Assembly: GCF_018917235.1 (NCBI RefSeq)
Contig: NZ_JAHLOF010000007.1
Location: forward strand, 1 to 64,000
Direction: 5' to 3'
From: Metaclostridioides mangenotii
GTDB taxonomy: Bacteria > Bacillota > Clostridia > Peptostreptococcales > Peptostreptococcaceae
DNA length: 64,000 bases
The translations under genes and the position numbers were made by a program. The notes beneath the pieces were generated by a model that was not told the origin of the DNA, did no database searches, and saw only the letters and a program-made list of their open reading frames with translations. Positions 42,870 through 52,300 of the stretch are shown here, one piece after another; the stretch's first letter is position 1, and each line of letters starts with the position of its first letter.

Positions 42870-43916
42870 TTATATAAGGTCTAAAAACTTGTCAAATATA
42901 TAGTCGTTGTCTTTAGGCCCTGGGCAAGCTTCTGGATGATACTGCACACTGTATATCGGAAGTTCTTCATGTCTCATTCCTTCAACAGTATTGTCATTTA
43001 AATTTATCTGAGTTACTTTCACTTGTTTAGGGACATCTGAAACATAGTAACCATGGTTTTGAGAAGTTATAAATACTTTACCTTCCTCTAAATCCTTAAC
43101 TGGATGGTTACCACCTCTATGTCCAAACTTAAGTTTAGATGTCTTCCCACCAAGAGCAAGTGCTAGTAGTTGATGCCCTAAGCATATTCCAGCAATTGGT
43201 TTTTTGCCTATTAAATCTTTTATATTGTCTATTACGCTTACTAAATCTTCAGGATCTCCAGGCCCGTTTGATAAAAATATTAAATCTGGATCTAAATCTA
43301 GCACTTCTTTAGCAGTTGTTGAAGCTGGAAGTACTGTGATATCACAATCACGTCTTTTAAATGATCTAATAATATTTTTCTTTACCCCATAGTCCATTAT
43401 TGCAACTTTTTTTCCGTTTCCCTTTATATACTCTACTTCTTTTCTAGTAACGGTATTCACTGCTTCTGTATTTGAAAACTGCTCTAATTTGTGCTCAACA
43501 TCTTCTAGTTCATTATGTTCAAGCGTTATTATACCCTTCATACTTCCGTTTTTTCTTAATATTTTTGTTAGTGCTCTGGTATCTATACCTTCAAGCCCTA
43601 TTACTTTATTTTGTTTTAAATATGTCTCTATATCCATCTCACATCTAAAATTATTTGGGAAATCACATTTTTCCCTAACTATAAATCCCTTAACATGAAC
43701 TCCCGATGACTCAACTGAATCTAAATTTATTCCATAATTACCTATAAGCGGATAAGTCATAGTCACTATTTGTCCGTAGTAAGAAGGATCTGTTAAAACT
43801 TCACCATACCCTGTCATTGAAGTATTAAATACTACCTCTCCTACGCTATCTTTTAAGTACCCAAATGCTTTACCTTCAAATACTGTACCATCTTGTAAAA
43901 TTAATTTTCCCTTCAT
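42870..43916 (-). CDS. carA: carbamoyl-phosphate synthase small subunit
   Basis: GICLGHQLLALALGG and YSVQYHPEACPGP. Confidence 0.98.
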   Translation of the reverse strand: MKGKLILQDGTVFEGKAFGYLKDSVGEVVFNTSMTGYGEVLTDPSYYGQIVTMTYPLIGNYGINLDSVESSGVHVKGFIVREKCDFPNNFRCEMDIETYLKQNKVIGLEGIDTRALTKILRKNGSMKGIITLEHNELEDVEHKLEQFSNTEAVNTVTRKEVEYIKGNGKKVAIMDYGVKKNIIRSFKRRDCDITVLPASTTAKEVLDLDPDLIFLSNGPGDPEDLVSVIDNIKDLIGKKPIAGICLGHQLLALALGGKTSKLKFGHRGGNHPVKDLEEGKVFITSQNHGYYVSDVPKQVKVTQINLNDNTVEGMRHEELPIYSVQYHPEACPGPKDNDYIFDKFLDLI

Positions 43917-43927
43917 GTTACTACCTC

Positions 43928-44644
43928 CTAAGCATTTTCAATTTCTCTTACTATGTTAATAGCTGATTCTCTTGGGTTTTCTGACTTCGTTATAGGTCTT
44001 CCTACCACCAAATAATGAGCTCCTCTTCTTATTGCATCTGCTGGAGTAACAACTCTCTTTTGATCCCCTACTTCAGCTGCCTTTGGTCTTATTCCCGGGC
44101 AAACTGTTATAAAATCTTCTCCACAAGCTTCTACAATCTTATCTACTTCTTGTGCAGAGCATACTACACCATCAATTCCAGCTTCTTTAGCTAACTTCGC
44201 TCTCTTAATAACTAATTCCTCTGTTCCTAAGTTACATCCTATATCTTTTAAATCTTGGTCACTAAGTGAAGTAAGAACCGTCACTCCGACTATTATCGGT
44301 CTTTCTATATTTAATCTTTCAGCTTCTTCACTTGCAGCTTTAGCACACTGTCTCATGCCCTCTATGTCAGATACATGAATTGTCATCATCCAAACTTCAT
44401 CTCTTACCCCTGATCTAATAGCACTTTGCATAGTGTTAGGTATGTCGTGAAACTTAAGGTCCAAGAATATTTTTTTATTTTTTTCTTTTAAATAGTCTAC
44501 AACTTTTCCTCTAGTAGACAGATATTGCTCAAGGCCTACTTTAAATATATCTACACTGCCATCTAAATTATCAATCATTTTCTTAGCTTTATCTAAGTCG
44601 TCGGTGTCAATTGCAACAATAAGTTTTTCTTTACCATTTACCAT
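43928..44644 (-). CDS. pyrF: orotidine 5'-phosphate decarboxylase
   Basis: IFLDLKFHDIPNTM and HYLVVGRPITKSENP. Confidence 0.96.
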   Translation of the reverse strand: MVNGKEKLIVAIDTDDLDKAKKMIDNLDGSVDIFKVGLEQYLSTRGKVVDYLKEKNKKIFLDLKFHDIPNTMQSAIRSGVRDEVWMMTIHVSDIEGMRQCAKAASEEAERLNIERPIIVGVTVLTSLSDQDLKDIGCNLGTEELVIKRAKLAKEAGIDGVVCSAQEVDKIVEACGEDFITVCPGIRPKAAEVGDQKRVVTPADAIRRGAHYLVVGRPITKSENPRESAINIVREIENA

Positions 44645-44681
44645 TTCATTCCTCCTAAACTATAAAGCCTAATCCTCATAT

Positions 44682-44853
44682 TAAAAAATCCTTCTACCAA
44701 AGAGGTAGAAGGATTCATCTGCACGCTAAATTCCACATAAGTGTGGTATGAGATATCTTTCCCAGTCTCTCTGGACTAGTTTAAAAGACTTTATGTATTT
44801 ATTTTTATTATCAATAGTAGTTAATCAACTTTTCTCCTCAGCCTCTCTGGACC
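44682..44853 (-). promoter_or_regulatory. pyr operon leader: two PyrR-type binding motifs plus attenuator terminator
   Basis: GGTCCAGAGAGGCTGAGG (44836-44853), AGTCCAGAGAGACTGGG (44761-44777), terminator AATCCTTCTACC tcttt GGTAGAAGGATT TTTT (44682-44715). Confidence 0.85.
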
Positions 44854-45090
44854 AAAAAAATTATTGATTTAATTATAATAGTTTAATTCCTATATCGATA
44901 TTTAATATTTTATTTTATCTTCTAATTATTAAACCACTTATTGCTCTTTCTGTCAATAAATCTTTTAATTTTTTATCGTTAAACTCAGCGATTACATTTT
45001 ATTTTAAACTATTATAAATTATAAATTTAAATTAATGTAACAATTTAATTATAATAGGAAATTAAACTAGTTAAAAGATAGGTATATGAT

Positions 45091-45123
45091 AAAATAGGCT
45101 ATTTTCAATTAATAGCCTATTTT
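45091..45123 (-). terminator. intrinsic terminator after lplA
   Basis: AAAATAGGCTATT...AATAGCCTATTTT. Confidence 0.7.
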
Positions 45124-45186
45124 TTATATTTTAGTATTCTATTATTAATATTTTCACATTTATATACAGCGACCAATTAAATAGGA

Positions 45187-46134
45187 TCAAATTTTAAGTC
45201 TCTTTGAGATAAGGTCAACTGTTTTTTCATGATCAAATTTTGTATTTAGTATTATATTTTTAACACTTTGGGGTAAATCAACATCCAAAGCATCTGTATA
45301 CACGTTTGCCTCAACTATTATTCCATCTTTCACTAAAAGATCAATGTCTACTCCGCCCCACGTAAATCGTTTTGAAATTTGATAATTAAATTCAGGTGAA
45401 GATCCGAAATTCCATTCCCAGCTTTTGTAAGTATCCATAAGTTTGTTTATATCACCTAATCTTATATGATCATCTTCAATAACTTTTTCGTCAACCATAA
45501 AAACCGATGCTTTATTGCCCAATGATGAGAATGTATTTATTAAATCTGTTTTTAAACTCTCAGTTGAAATATCTCTATTGAGTTTATTTATATTAATTAC
45601 TCTAGATTTTACTGATTCAATTCCCTTGGATTTTAGCTTATTTTCAGAAACAGTTAATATACAACCCAATTTTTCTATATCAACATCAACTAATAAAGTA
45701 CCATGGTGACACAGTATATCGTCTTCAACGAAAAATGCATTTCCTGAGATCTTATTGCCATCAACTAGAATATCATTTTTACCACTGAATTCAGCTTTAA
45801 TTTCTTTTGAAGCTAGTGCTTCAATAATAATGTTTGTATTCTCTTTTAATTTGCCCTCATAATAAGCTGAAATAAAAGTAAAGTTTAGATTCCCTTTATC
45901 ATGAAAAACAGCTCCTCCTCCAGAAAGTCTTCTTACTAGCTTTCCTTCTTGGAGATTTAGTTCTTTTATATTACATTCCTTCCAAGGATTCTGGTTCCTA
46001 CCTATAACTACAGTATTTTGATTCTGCCACAAAAATAAAATCTCATCTTTGTGTGAATGATACTTAACAAGGTACTCTTCAAAAGCTAAATTAAAATATG
46101 GATTATAACTATTTGAAATATATATTTTATGCAA
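45187..46134 (-). CDS. lplA: lipoate--protein ligase
   Basis: VVIGRNQNPWKECN, VRRLSGGGAVFHDKGNLNFTF. Confidence 0.94.
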   Translation of the reverse strand: MHKIYISNSYNPYFNLAFEEYLVKYHSHKDEILFLWQNQNTVVIGRNQNPWKECNIKELNLQEGKLVRRLSGGGAVFHDKGNLNFTFISAYYEGKLKENTNIIIEALASKEIKAEFSGKNDILVDGNKISGNAFFVEDDILCHHGTLLVDVDIEKLGCILTVSENKLKSKGIESVKSRVININKLNRDISTESLKTDLINTFSSLGNKASVFMVDEKVIEDDHIRLGDINKLMDTYKSWEWNFGSSPEFNYQISKRFTWGGVDIDLLVKDGIIVEANVYTDALDVDLPQSVKNIILNTKFDHEKTVDLISKRLKI

Positions 46135-47824
46135 AATGAATTGCCTCCCCAGTTATACCTAAGATAGCTTCATTGATAGACTCTGCTGTAGTCGGATGAG
46201 CAAAGACAGTCTTGTTTAGAGTTCTGTAGTCAGTCTTATTTTCAATAAAATGTGTAAAATTTGAAATTAAATCTGTAGCACCAGGGCCAATCACAGCAGC
46301 ACCTAAGATAGTGTGATCTTTTTCACAATAAAGAACTTTTACAAACCCTTTACCTTCACCCTGGCTTAATGCCTTGCCGTTTGCAGCAAATGGAAACTTA
46401 CTTATTTTATAAGGAATTTCTCCCCTCTTAGCTTCTTTCTCACTAATCCCTACTACACCAATTTCTGGAGATAAAAATACTGCACTCGGAATAGCTGTAT
46501 AATCCATAACACTTGTTTTGCCCATACAATTTTCTGCCGCAACAATTCCTTGATGGCTGGCCACGTGAGCAAGTTGTATTTTATTTGTAATATCTCCAAT
46601 TGCATAGATAGACGGATTTGTAGTAACCATACTACTATTTACTTCAATTCCATTCTTCTTCTCATTTAACTCTACATCAAGTTCATCTAAATCAATGGAA
46701 GATATATTAGGTTTTCTCCCAACTGACATTAAAACAGTATCACTAATCACAAAATGCTTTTTATCATTTTTTGAAAAAGCTATTACTGTTTGATCATCTT
46801 CAGACATAAATATTTCTTCTACCTTCGAATTTGTGCAAATTTTAATTCCACGTTGATTGCATTCATCTACAATTATATCTATTATATCGTCATCAAGACT
46901 GGATAAAATGTTATCCATATATTCTACTACCGTTACTTTACAACCAAACGAATTAAAAATAAATGCAAATTCCATTCCTATAACTCCACCACCAATAACA
47001 GTAAGTGTCTTAGGTATACTTTTAAGCTCTAAAATCTCTTCATTTGTTAAAACTGATTGTAAATCTGCACCTGGAACGTTTAATTTCGCCGGAGATGCAC
47101 CTGCCGCTATAATTATATTTTTAGCTTTAATAGTAGCGTCTATTTTGTTGTTATTAACAGTGATAATATCTTTTGATACCTTTGCTTCACCCTCGATATA
47201 CTTTATCTGCCAGTGCTCTAAAAGATGTTTTATTCCACCAGTTAAGTTTGATACTACTTCATTTTTTCTTTCTACAATTTTTTCTAGCTGTATATCTATC
47301 TGATCAGTTTTAATTCCAAATTCAGAGCACTTTTTCATTTCATCATAAAGGTGTGAACTTTTGACAAAACTTTTTGTAGGGATACAACCATAATTTAAAC
47401 ATGTTCCACCAAGCTTGTCCTTTTCAATTAATACAACACTAGCTCCTAATTGAGCTGCACGAATTGCTGAAACATATCCACCAGGTCCTCCACCAATGAT
47501 TGCAACATCACAATCTATGTCTTCTTTCTTAGGTTTTGCAAAACCAAAGTTATATTTAGCATTAGATTGTATAGGCTCCTTTTTAACCTTTTCCCCTTCT
47601 ATTTCCGCTATAGCTTCACCAATTTTGATATTCTGACCTTCCTCTATCAAAATGTTTAGTATCGTTCCTTCATATTGTGATTTTACAAGAAAGTTTCCTT
47701 TAGCAGATTCAGCGTTAAAAAGTCCATCACCCTCTTGTATATTTTGACCTTGCTCTATTAAAATCTTGCCAACTTTTGCACTTTTATCCTCGCCGGATAA
47801 TTTATTTAGTATAATATTTGTCAT
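46127..47824 (-). CDS. lpdA: dihydrolipoyl dehydrogenase with N-terminal lipoyl domain
   Basis: GGTCLNYGCIPTKS redox motif, FAD/NAD motifs, C-terminal HAHPTTAE-like FAHPTTAE; N-terminal lipoyl-type domain with AESAKG lysine. Confidence 0.94.
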   Translation of the reverse strand: MTNIILNKLSGEDKSAKVGKILIEQGQNIQEGDGLFNAESAKGNFLVKSQYEGTILNILIEEGQNIKIGEAIAEIEGEKVKKEPIQSNAKYNFGFAKPKKEDIDCDVAIIGGGPGGYVSAIRAAQLGASVVLIEKDKLGGTCLNYGCIPTKSFVKSSHLYDEMKKCSEFGIKTDQIDIQLEKIVERKNEVVSNLTGGIKHLLEHWQIKYIEGEAKVSKDIITVNNNKIDATIKAKNIIIAAGASPAKLNVPGADLQSVLTNEEILELKSIPKTLTVIGGGVIGMEFAFIFNSFGCKVTVVEYMDNILSSLDDDIIDIIVDECNQRGIKICTNSKVEEIFMSEDDQTVIAFSKNDKKHFVISDTVLMSVGRKPNISSIDLDELDVELNEKKNGIEVNSSMVTTNPSIYAIGDITNKIQLAHVASHQGIVAAENCMGKTSVMDYTAIPSAVFLSPEIGVVGISEKEAKRGEIPYKISKFPFAANGKALSQGEGKGFVKVLYCEKDHTILGAAVIGPGATDLISNFTHFIENKTDYRTLNKTVFAHPTTAESINEAILGITGEAIHFA

Positions 47825-47887
47825 ATCATTCTCCTTAAAAAAGAGGTTAGATTAGATACCCTCTGCTTCGATTTAAATATATTTTAT

Positions 47888-48241
47888 TTATTTGAAATCG
47901 TTTTCAAATTCGTTAATGCAGTCCTTTAATATAGTTACTGAATATGCCATAGAAGGTCCTCCACCGAAAGCCACTGAAACCATCGCTGCTTCTATAATTT
48001 CTTCTTTAGTAGCTCCTGCTTCAAACGCTTTGTAAGAATGGTAAACTATACAGTATTCACATCTATTGTAACAAGCGATTCCAACACTAATTAGTTCTTT
48101 TGTTTTAAGATTCATCGCGTTTGGTTCATACGCAGAACCTAATAATCCCATAAATGCTCCAACCATCTGCTCGTTTGTTTCACCAAGAGCTCCAATCCCA
48201 CCTACAAAATCATTTAGCATCTCTCTAACATTTTTCGCCAT
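47888..48241 (-). CDS. carboxymuconolactone decarboxylase / AhpD-like protein
   Basis: CYNRCEYCIVYHSYKAFEAGATKEEI (CxxCxxxH). Confidence 0.9.
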   Translation of the reverse strand: MAKNVREMLNDFVGGIGALGETNEQMVGAFMGLLGSAYEPNAMNLKTKELISVGIACYNRCEYCIVYHSYKAFEAGATKEEIIEAAMVSVAFGGGPSMAYSVTILKDCINEFENDFK

Positions 48242-48285
48242 TTCATTACCTCCTAATATTTTTTTATATTTAAATTACTTTAATT

Positions 48286-48339
48286 AAAAATACTTGCTAT
48301 ACTAATTATTAGTATAGCAAGTATTTTTTTTAAAGTCAA
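48286..48339 (-). promoter_or_regulatory. promoter of ahpD-lpdA-lplA with overlapping 43-bp palindromic operator
   Basis: TTGACT-N17-TATACT on the minus strand; inverted repeat 48286-48306/48308-48328 with 21-bp perfect arms. Confidence 0.75.
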
Positions 48340-48365
48340 TAAAAAAAGAAATGATATAATTATTA

Positions 48366-48797
48366 TCATTTCTTAATATTAATGGACATTTTGTCTAAAA
48401 CTTTATAAAAAGTTAGTAGTTCTTCATTTGTTATTCCCTCTAATAGTAAATCACTAAAATATTTTCCTTCAGGCAATAATGCCTCAATCTGATTTCTACC
48501 ATTGTTAGTTAGTTCAAGAAATTTCACACGTTCATCTTTTGGATTCTCAACCCGTTTAATTAATCCATCTCTCTCCATCCTGTCTACTAGTCTAGCAACA
48601 GATGAATCTTTAATGTTCATCAAAGAAGCCAACTCCTTTTGACTTATAGGTTTGTTTTCTTCATTTAAAAAATATAAAGCAATCCATTGTATTCTAGTTG
48701 ATCCTTTAGCTTCTAAGCGTCTATTGAAATCTTCTGAAACAAACTTCATTGTTGTATTAGTTATAAATCCAATACATTCAGACAGATTAAATTTCAT
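48366..48797 (-). CDS. MarR family regulator
   Basis: ISQKELASLMNIKDSSVARLVDRMERDGLIKRVENPKDERVKFLELT; ATG after GGAAGGA. Confidence 0.92.
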   Translation of the reverse strand: MKFNLSECIGFITNTTMKFVSEDFNRRLEAKGSTRIQWIALYFLNEENKPISQKELASLMNIKDSSVARLVDRMERDGLIKRVENPKDERVKFLELTNNGRNQIEALLPEGKYFSDLLLEGITNEELLTFYKVLDKMSINIKK

Positions 48798-49024
48798 TAT
48801 TATCATTCCTTCCGTATACATCATTTTGATGAGTTTCTTAATTAGTTATCATTTAGATTTACATTATAAACTTTATAAAGTTTTATAAATACAGCTTTAT
48901 AGTGGATTCTATATATTATATAATACATTACTGTGAAATTTATATGTAGATATTTTAGATATATTATTCAATTAATAATCATCGACAATCTAATTACGTA
49001 TTCATTTAATTACTTTATTTAAAT

Positions 49025-49654
49025 TTAATCTGCCTCTGTAACACTAATTCGTAAAACAGTTTTCATTTTTAAAGGATCAGCCTTACGCGGATCAGATAAA
49101 TATATTTCTCTATGCTGAGTTTTATTTCTAATGAGTTTATTATCCTTTATAAAATCATTCATCTTCCTAAAACTAGCCGGTTCATCATCATAGGATCCAA
49201 TATGCATAAGTTGCACAGATAAACCGTCTTCAATAACATCATAACTAATTTCATCTAACAAAGGAGATGGTTTTTTCTTTTTTGTAAATTCAAGAGCCAT
49301 TTTAAATACATCATCAGTTACAAACTCGGGTTGACGAATCATAATCGTATAAATTAAATCATCCTTATTTATAGAACTCAGATCTTCGGGTTTGATATCC
49401 AGGTCCCATAAACCCTCCAAAGGAAAAACAGTGTAATCAAAGTACCCCTCCGGAGTAACACCTCTTTTTGGCATCATCTTAATTGAATAAGCTAAAGAAT
49501 AAAGCGCACCAACTTTATCTGCAAATGGTTTGTCATTTGGATTTCCTTTTCCATCTATAGTGATAAATTTCTGATTTGGAATAAATATAAGTTCTGGCTT
49601 AGTTTTTGGTATATATATTTCTTTTTCTTTTTTTCTCCACTCATGTTTTTGCAT
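49025..49654 (-). CDS. GyrI-like small-molecule-binding domain protein
   Basis: FITIDGKGNPNDKPFADKVGALYSLAYSIKMM, HIGSYDDEPASF, HREIYLSDPRK. Confidence 0.85.
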   Translation of the reverse strand: MQKHEWRKKEKEIYIPKTKPELIFIPNQKFITIDGKGNPNDKPFADKVGALYSLAYSIKMMPKRGVTPEGYFDYTVFPLEGLWDLDIKPEDLSSINKDDLIYTIMIRQPEFVTDDVFKMALEFTKKKKPSPLLDEISYDVIEDGLSVQLMHIGSYDDEPASFRKMNDFIKDNKLIRNKTQHREIYLSDPRKADPLKMKTVLRISVTEAD

Positions 49655-49748
49655 TGAATCCCCTCCCAAATAAATTTAATTAAGATTAACATAAATAATC
49701 TGACATAAGCTGTCTAGTTTAAATCAATTTATTTTGTTGTTTACACCG

Positions 49749-49801
49749 AAATATAACAGGTGCTAACTAATTAAACTAAATAGTTAACACCTGTTATATT
49801 T
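49749..49801 (-). terminator. long hairpin terminator
   Basis: AAATATAACAGGTG...CACCTGTTATATTT with inner TAACTA/TAGTTA. Confidence 0.65.
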
Positions 49802-49844
49802 CTATAATACTTATTTTTTACCTTTCAAATTTTCATATTATTGT

Positions 49845-50693
49845 TTATACAGATTCAACATTAGAATTGGCATTAGGGTTTTTAACACTTATAAAATACT
49901 CCTTACCTCTTCTATCTTTATGTTCAGATTTACAATATACTACTTTTACTCCATTATTTTTGCAAGCTATATCGAAATGTCTTAAAGCAACTCCCATGCT
50001 AATTTTTGACATTTCCAAATGATGCTTTTGTTTTTTTTCGTACAAGTGCAATATTTCTTCGTCTTTATAAAAAACCCATGGTTGGCAGTTGTTTATAGAT
50101 GGTGCTCTTCTTGTCATGTCTAGAATTGTGTCCCAATCATCAGTACCTTTAAAACCTTTAGTGATATCCTTTACAGATTTTCTATCTGGTTTTGAATCTC
50201 TTCTCCGAAATAATTCTTCTCCTTTAGCAGGGTAACCAAATGCTATTATTACATATGGTGTTTCATCAATTTCTTCCACTTCTTCAAAGAAATCTATTTG
50301 AGAATCATCGCTTTCATTTTGCTCTTCGTCATTAAGTATATCTTCCATATCTTCTTTATCTAAATTACTTTCTATGTAGCATGTCCCTATTCCTAAAGAT
50401 GTGAGCTGAAGAACAACACTTTCAATAGCAAAGCCTATATTTTGTAAATAATCTTCTCCTTTATCAGATGTCACGACTATATAGTGAGGAGCTTTGACCT
50501 TACATTCTTTTCCCATCAGAAAATGAATTACATGGCCTCTATCTACGACATTAGCTTTTATATTTAAATCCTCATTGAGGTATGTTATATTCTTACACAT
50601 TCTTTTGATATCTTCTATCATAGGTTGTTTAACTTTTTTTATAGAATACTTTTCTACAGTTTTTCTATAAAAAATCGCTTCATATAACTCCAC
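49845..50693 (-). CDS. nitroreductase family protein
   Basis: MTRRAPSINNCQPWVFY, ALRHFDIACKNNG, FAIESVVLQLTSLGIGTCYIE. Confidence 0.8.
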   Translation of the reverse strand: MELYEAIFYRKTVEKYSIKKVKQPMIEDIKRMCKNITYLNEDLNIKANVVDRGHVIHFLMGKECKVKAPHYIVVTSDKGEDYLQNIGFAIESVVLQLTSLGIGTCYIESNLDKEDMEDILNDEEQNESDDSQIDFFEEVEEIDETPYVIIAFGYPAKGEELFRRRDSKPDRKSVKDITKGFKGTDDWDTILDMTRRAPSINNCQPWVFYKDEEILHLYEKKQKHHLEMSKISMGVALRHFDIACKNNGVKVVYCKSEHKDRRGKEYFISVKNPNANSNVESV

Positions 50694-50881
50694 CCAGATC
50701 CCTCCTAATTAAATCTTACATACTCTATTCTATAATAATTAGACATAATAATCACGATTCTTTTACATTTTTTTCAAAGTTTTTTATAAATAACCTAATA
50801 CGGGTATAAAAACATATAATATGTTCCAAAATTTAACTAGTGGTATAATATATATAGATTACTTTTATAGGAGGTAAACAA

Positions 50882-52111
50882 ATGGATTTACAAAGAAATT
50901 TACAGAAATACGCAGAACTATCAATAAAAGTCGGAGTTAATATACAACCGGATCAAGACTTACTTATTAGATCACCTATAGAATGTGCAGAGTTTGTAAG
51001 GCTAGCTGTAAAAGAAGCTTACAAATGTGGTGCAAAGAATGTACACGTTGAATGGTCAGATGAGCAAACTTCACTTATTAAATACCTAAATGCTCCAGAT
51101 GAAGTATTCAACGAATTTCCTAAATGGGTAGCAGATCAGTATACAGATATAGCAAAGCGTGGTGGAGCGTTCTTGTCTATATACGCTCAAGATCCAGATC
51201 TACTTAAAGATGTAGATCCACAGAGGGTGGCAAACTTCCAAAAAGCATCCGGTGAAGCCCTAAAAGAATGGCGTTCATACACACTTACTGATAAATGTAA
51301 ATGGAGTATTGTTGCTATTCCAACAGTGCCATGGGCTAAAAAAGTATTCCCAGATGTAAGTGAATCTGAAGCTATGAACAAAATGTGGGAAGCTATCTTT
51401 GAGTGCACGAGAGTTGAAGGTCAAGATACTATCAAAGCATGGGAAGAACACAATAAAAACCTTAAAACTAGAATGGACTTCTTAAACGACAAGAACTTTA
51501 AAAAATTAGAATATAAATCATCTAAAACAGAATTTACAGTAGAACTTCCAGACAATCATATTTGGTTGAGTGGTGCATCTAAAGACCCTAATGGAATAGA
51601 CTTCAATCCAAACATACCTACTGAAGAGATTTTTGGTATGCCTCACAAACACAAAGTAAATGGCATAGTTTACAGCACAAAACCACTAGTATACGGTGGT
51701 AATGTAATAGATAACTTCTCAATAACTTTTAAAGAAGGTAAGATAGTAGATTTTACTGCTGAAAAAGGTCTTGAGACACTTACTAAACTAATAGAGACTG
51801 ATGAAGGTTCTCATTATCTTGGAGAGGTTGCTTTAGTCCCTTACGATTCACCTATATCAAACAGCAATATAGTATTCTTCAACACTCTTTATGACGAAAA
51901 TGCATCTTGCCACTTAGCAATAGGTTCAGCTTACAAAACATGTATTAAAGGTGGAGATAGCATAAAAGAAGAGGATTCAGATAAATATGGAATTAATGAA
52001 AGTATTACTCATGTAGATTTCATGATTGGATCTTCTGATTTAGATATAGTTGGAACAACTGAAAGCGGAGAAATAATACAAATATTCAAAGATGGTAACT
52101 GGGCATTCTAA
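50882..52111 (+). CDS. M29 family aminopeptidase
   Basis: LPDNHIWLSGASKDPNGIDFNPNIPTEEIFGMPHKHKVNGIV and HVDFMIGSSDLDI. Confidence 0.95.
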   Translation: MDLQRNLQKYAELSIKVGVNIQPDQDLLIRSPIECAEFVRLAVKEAYKCGAKNVHVEWSDEQTSLIKYLNAPDEVFNEFPKWVADQYTDIAKRGGAFLSIYAQDPDLLKDVDPQRVANFQKASGEALKEWRSYTLTDKCKWSIVAIPTVPWAKKVFPDVSESEAMNKMWEAIFECTRVEGQDTIKAWEEHNKNLKTRMDFLNDKNFKKLEYKSSKTEFTVELPDNHIWLSGASKDPNGIDFNPNIPTEEIFGMPHKHKVNGIVYSTKPLVYGGNVIDNFSITFKEGKIVDFTAEKGLETLTKLIETDEGSHYLGEVALVPYDSPISNSNIVFFNTLYDENASCHLAIGSAYKTCIKGGDSIKEEDSDKYGINESITHVDFMIGSSDLDIVGTTESGEIIQIFKDGNWAF

Positions 52112-52162
52112 GTTTAATGATTAAAATTTATTTAACTTTGTACTGAGAGTCAATTTTATTAA

Positions 52163-52196
52163 TAAAAAAACGGGTTTATTTTAACCCGTTTTTTAT
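52163..52196. terminator. intrinsic terminator
   Basis: TAAAAAAACGGGTT tatttt AACCCGTTTTTTAT. Confidence 0.75.
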
Positions 52197-52300
52197 TTCA
52201 CTTATTAAATTATTTAATTTATTATATATAGTTATTAATGATAACATCTATTTTGCATTATAATTTTATTATTCCTCTTGATACTATTTAGCTTAAAAAA

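Noticed and set aside
44880-45090. Extra small gene or tRNA in the AT-rich gap upstream of the pyr leader
   Set aside because: No cloverleaf, no ORF with RBS; appears to be ordinary AT-rich promoter/intergenic DNA.
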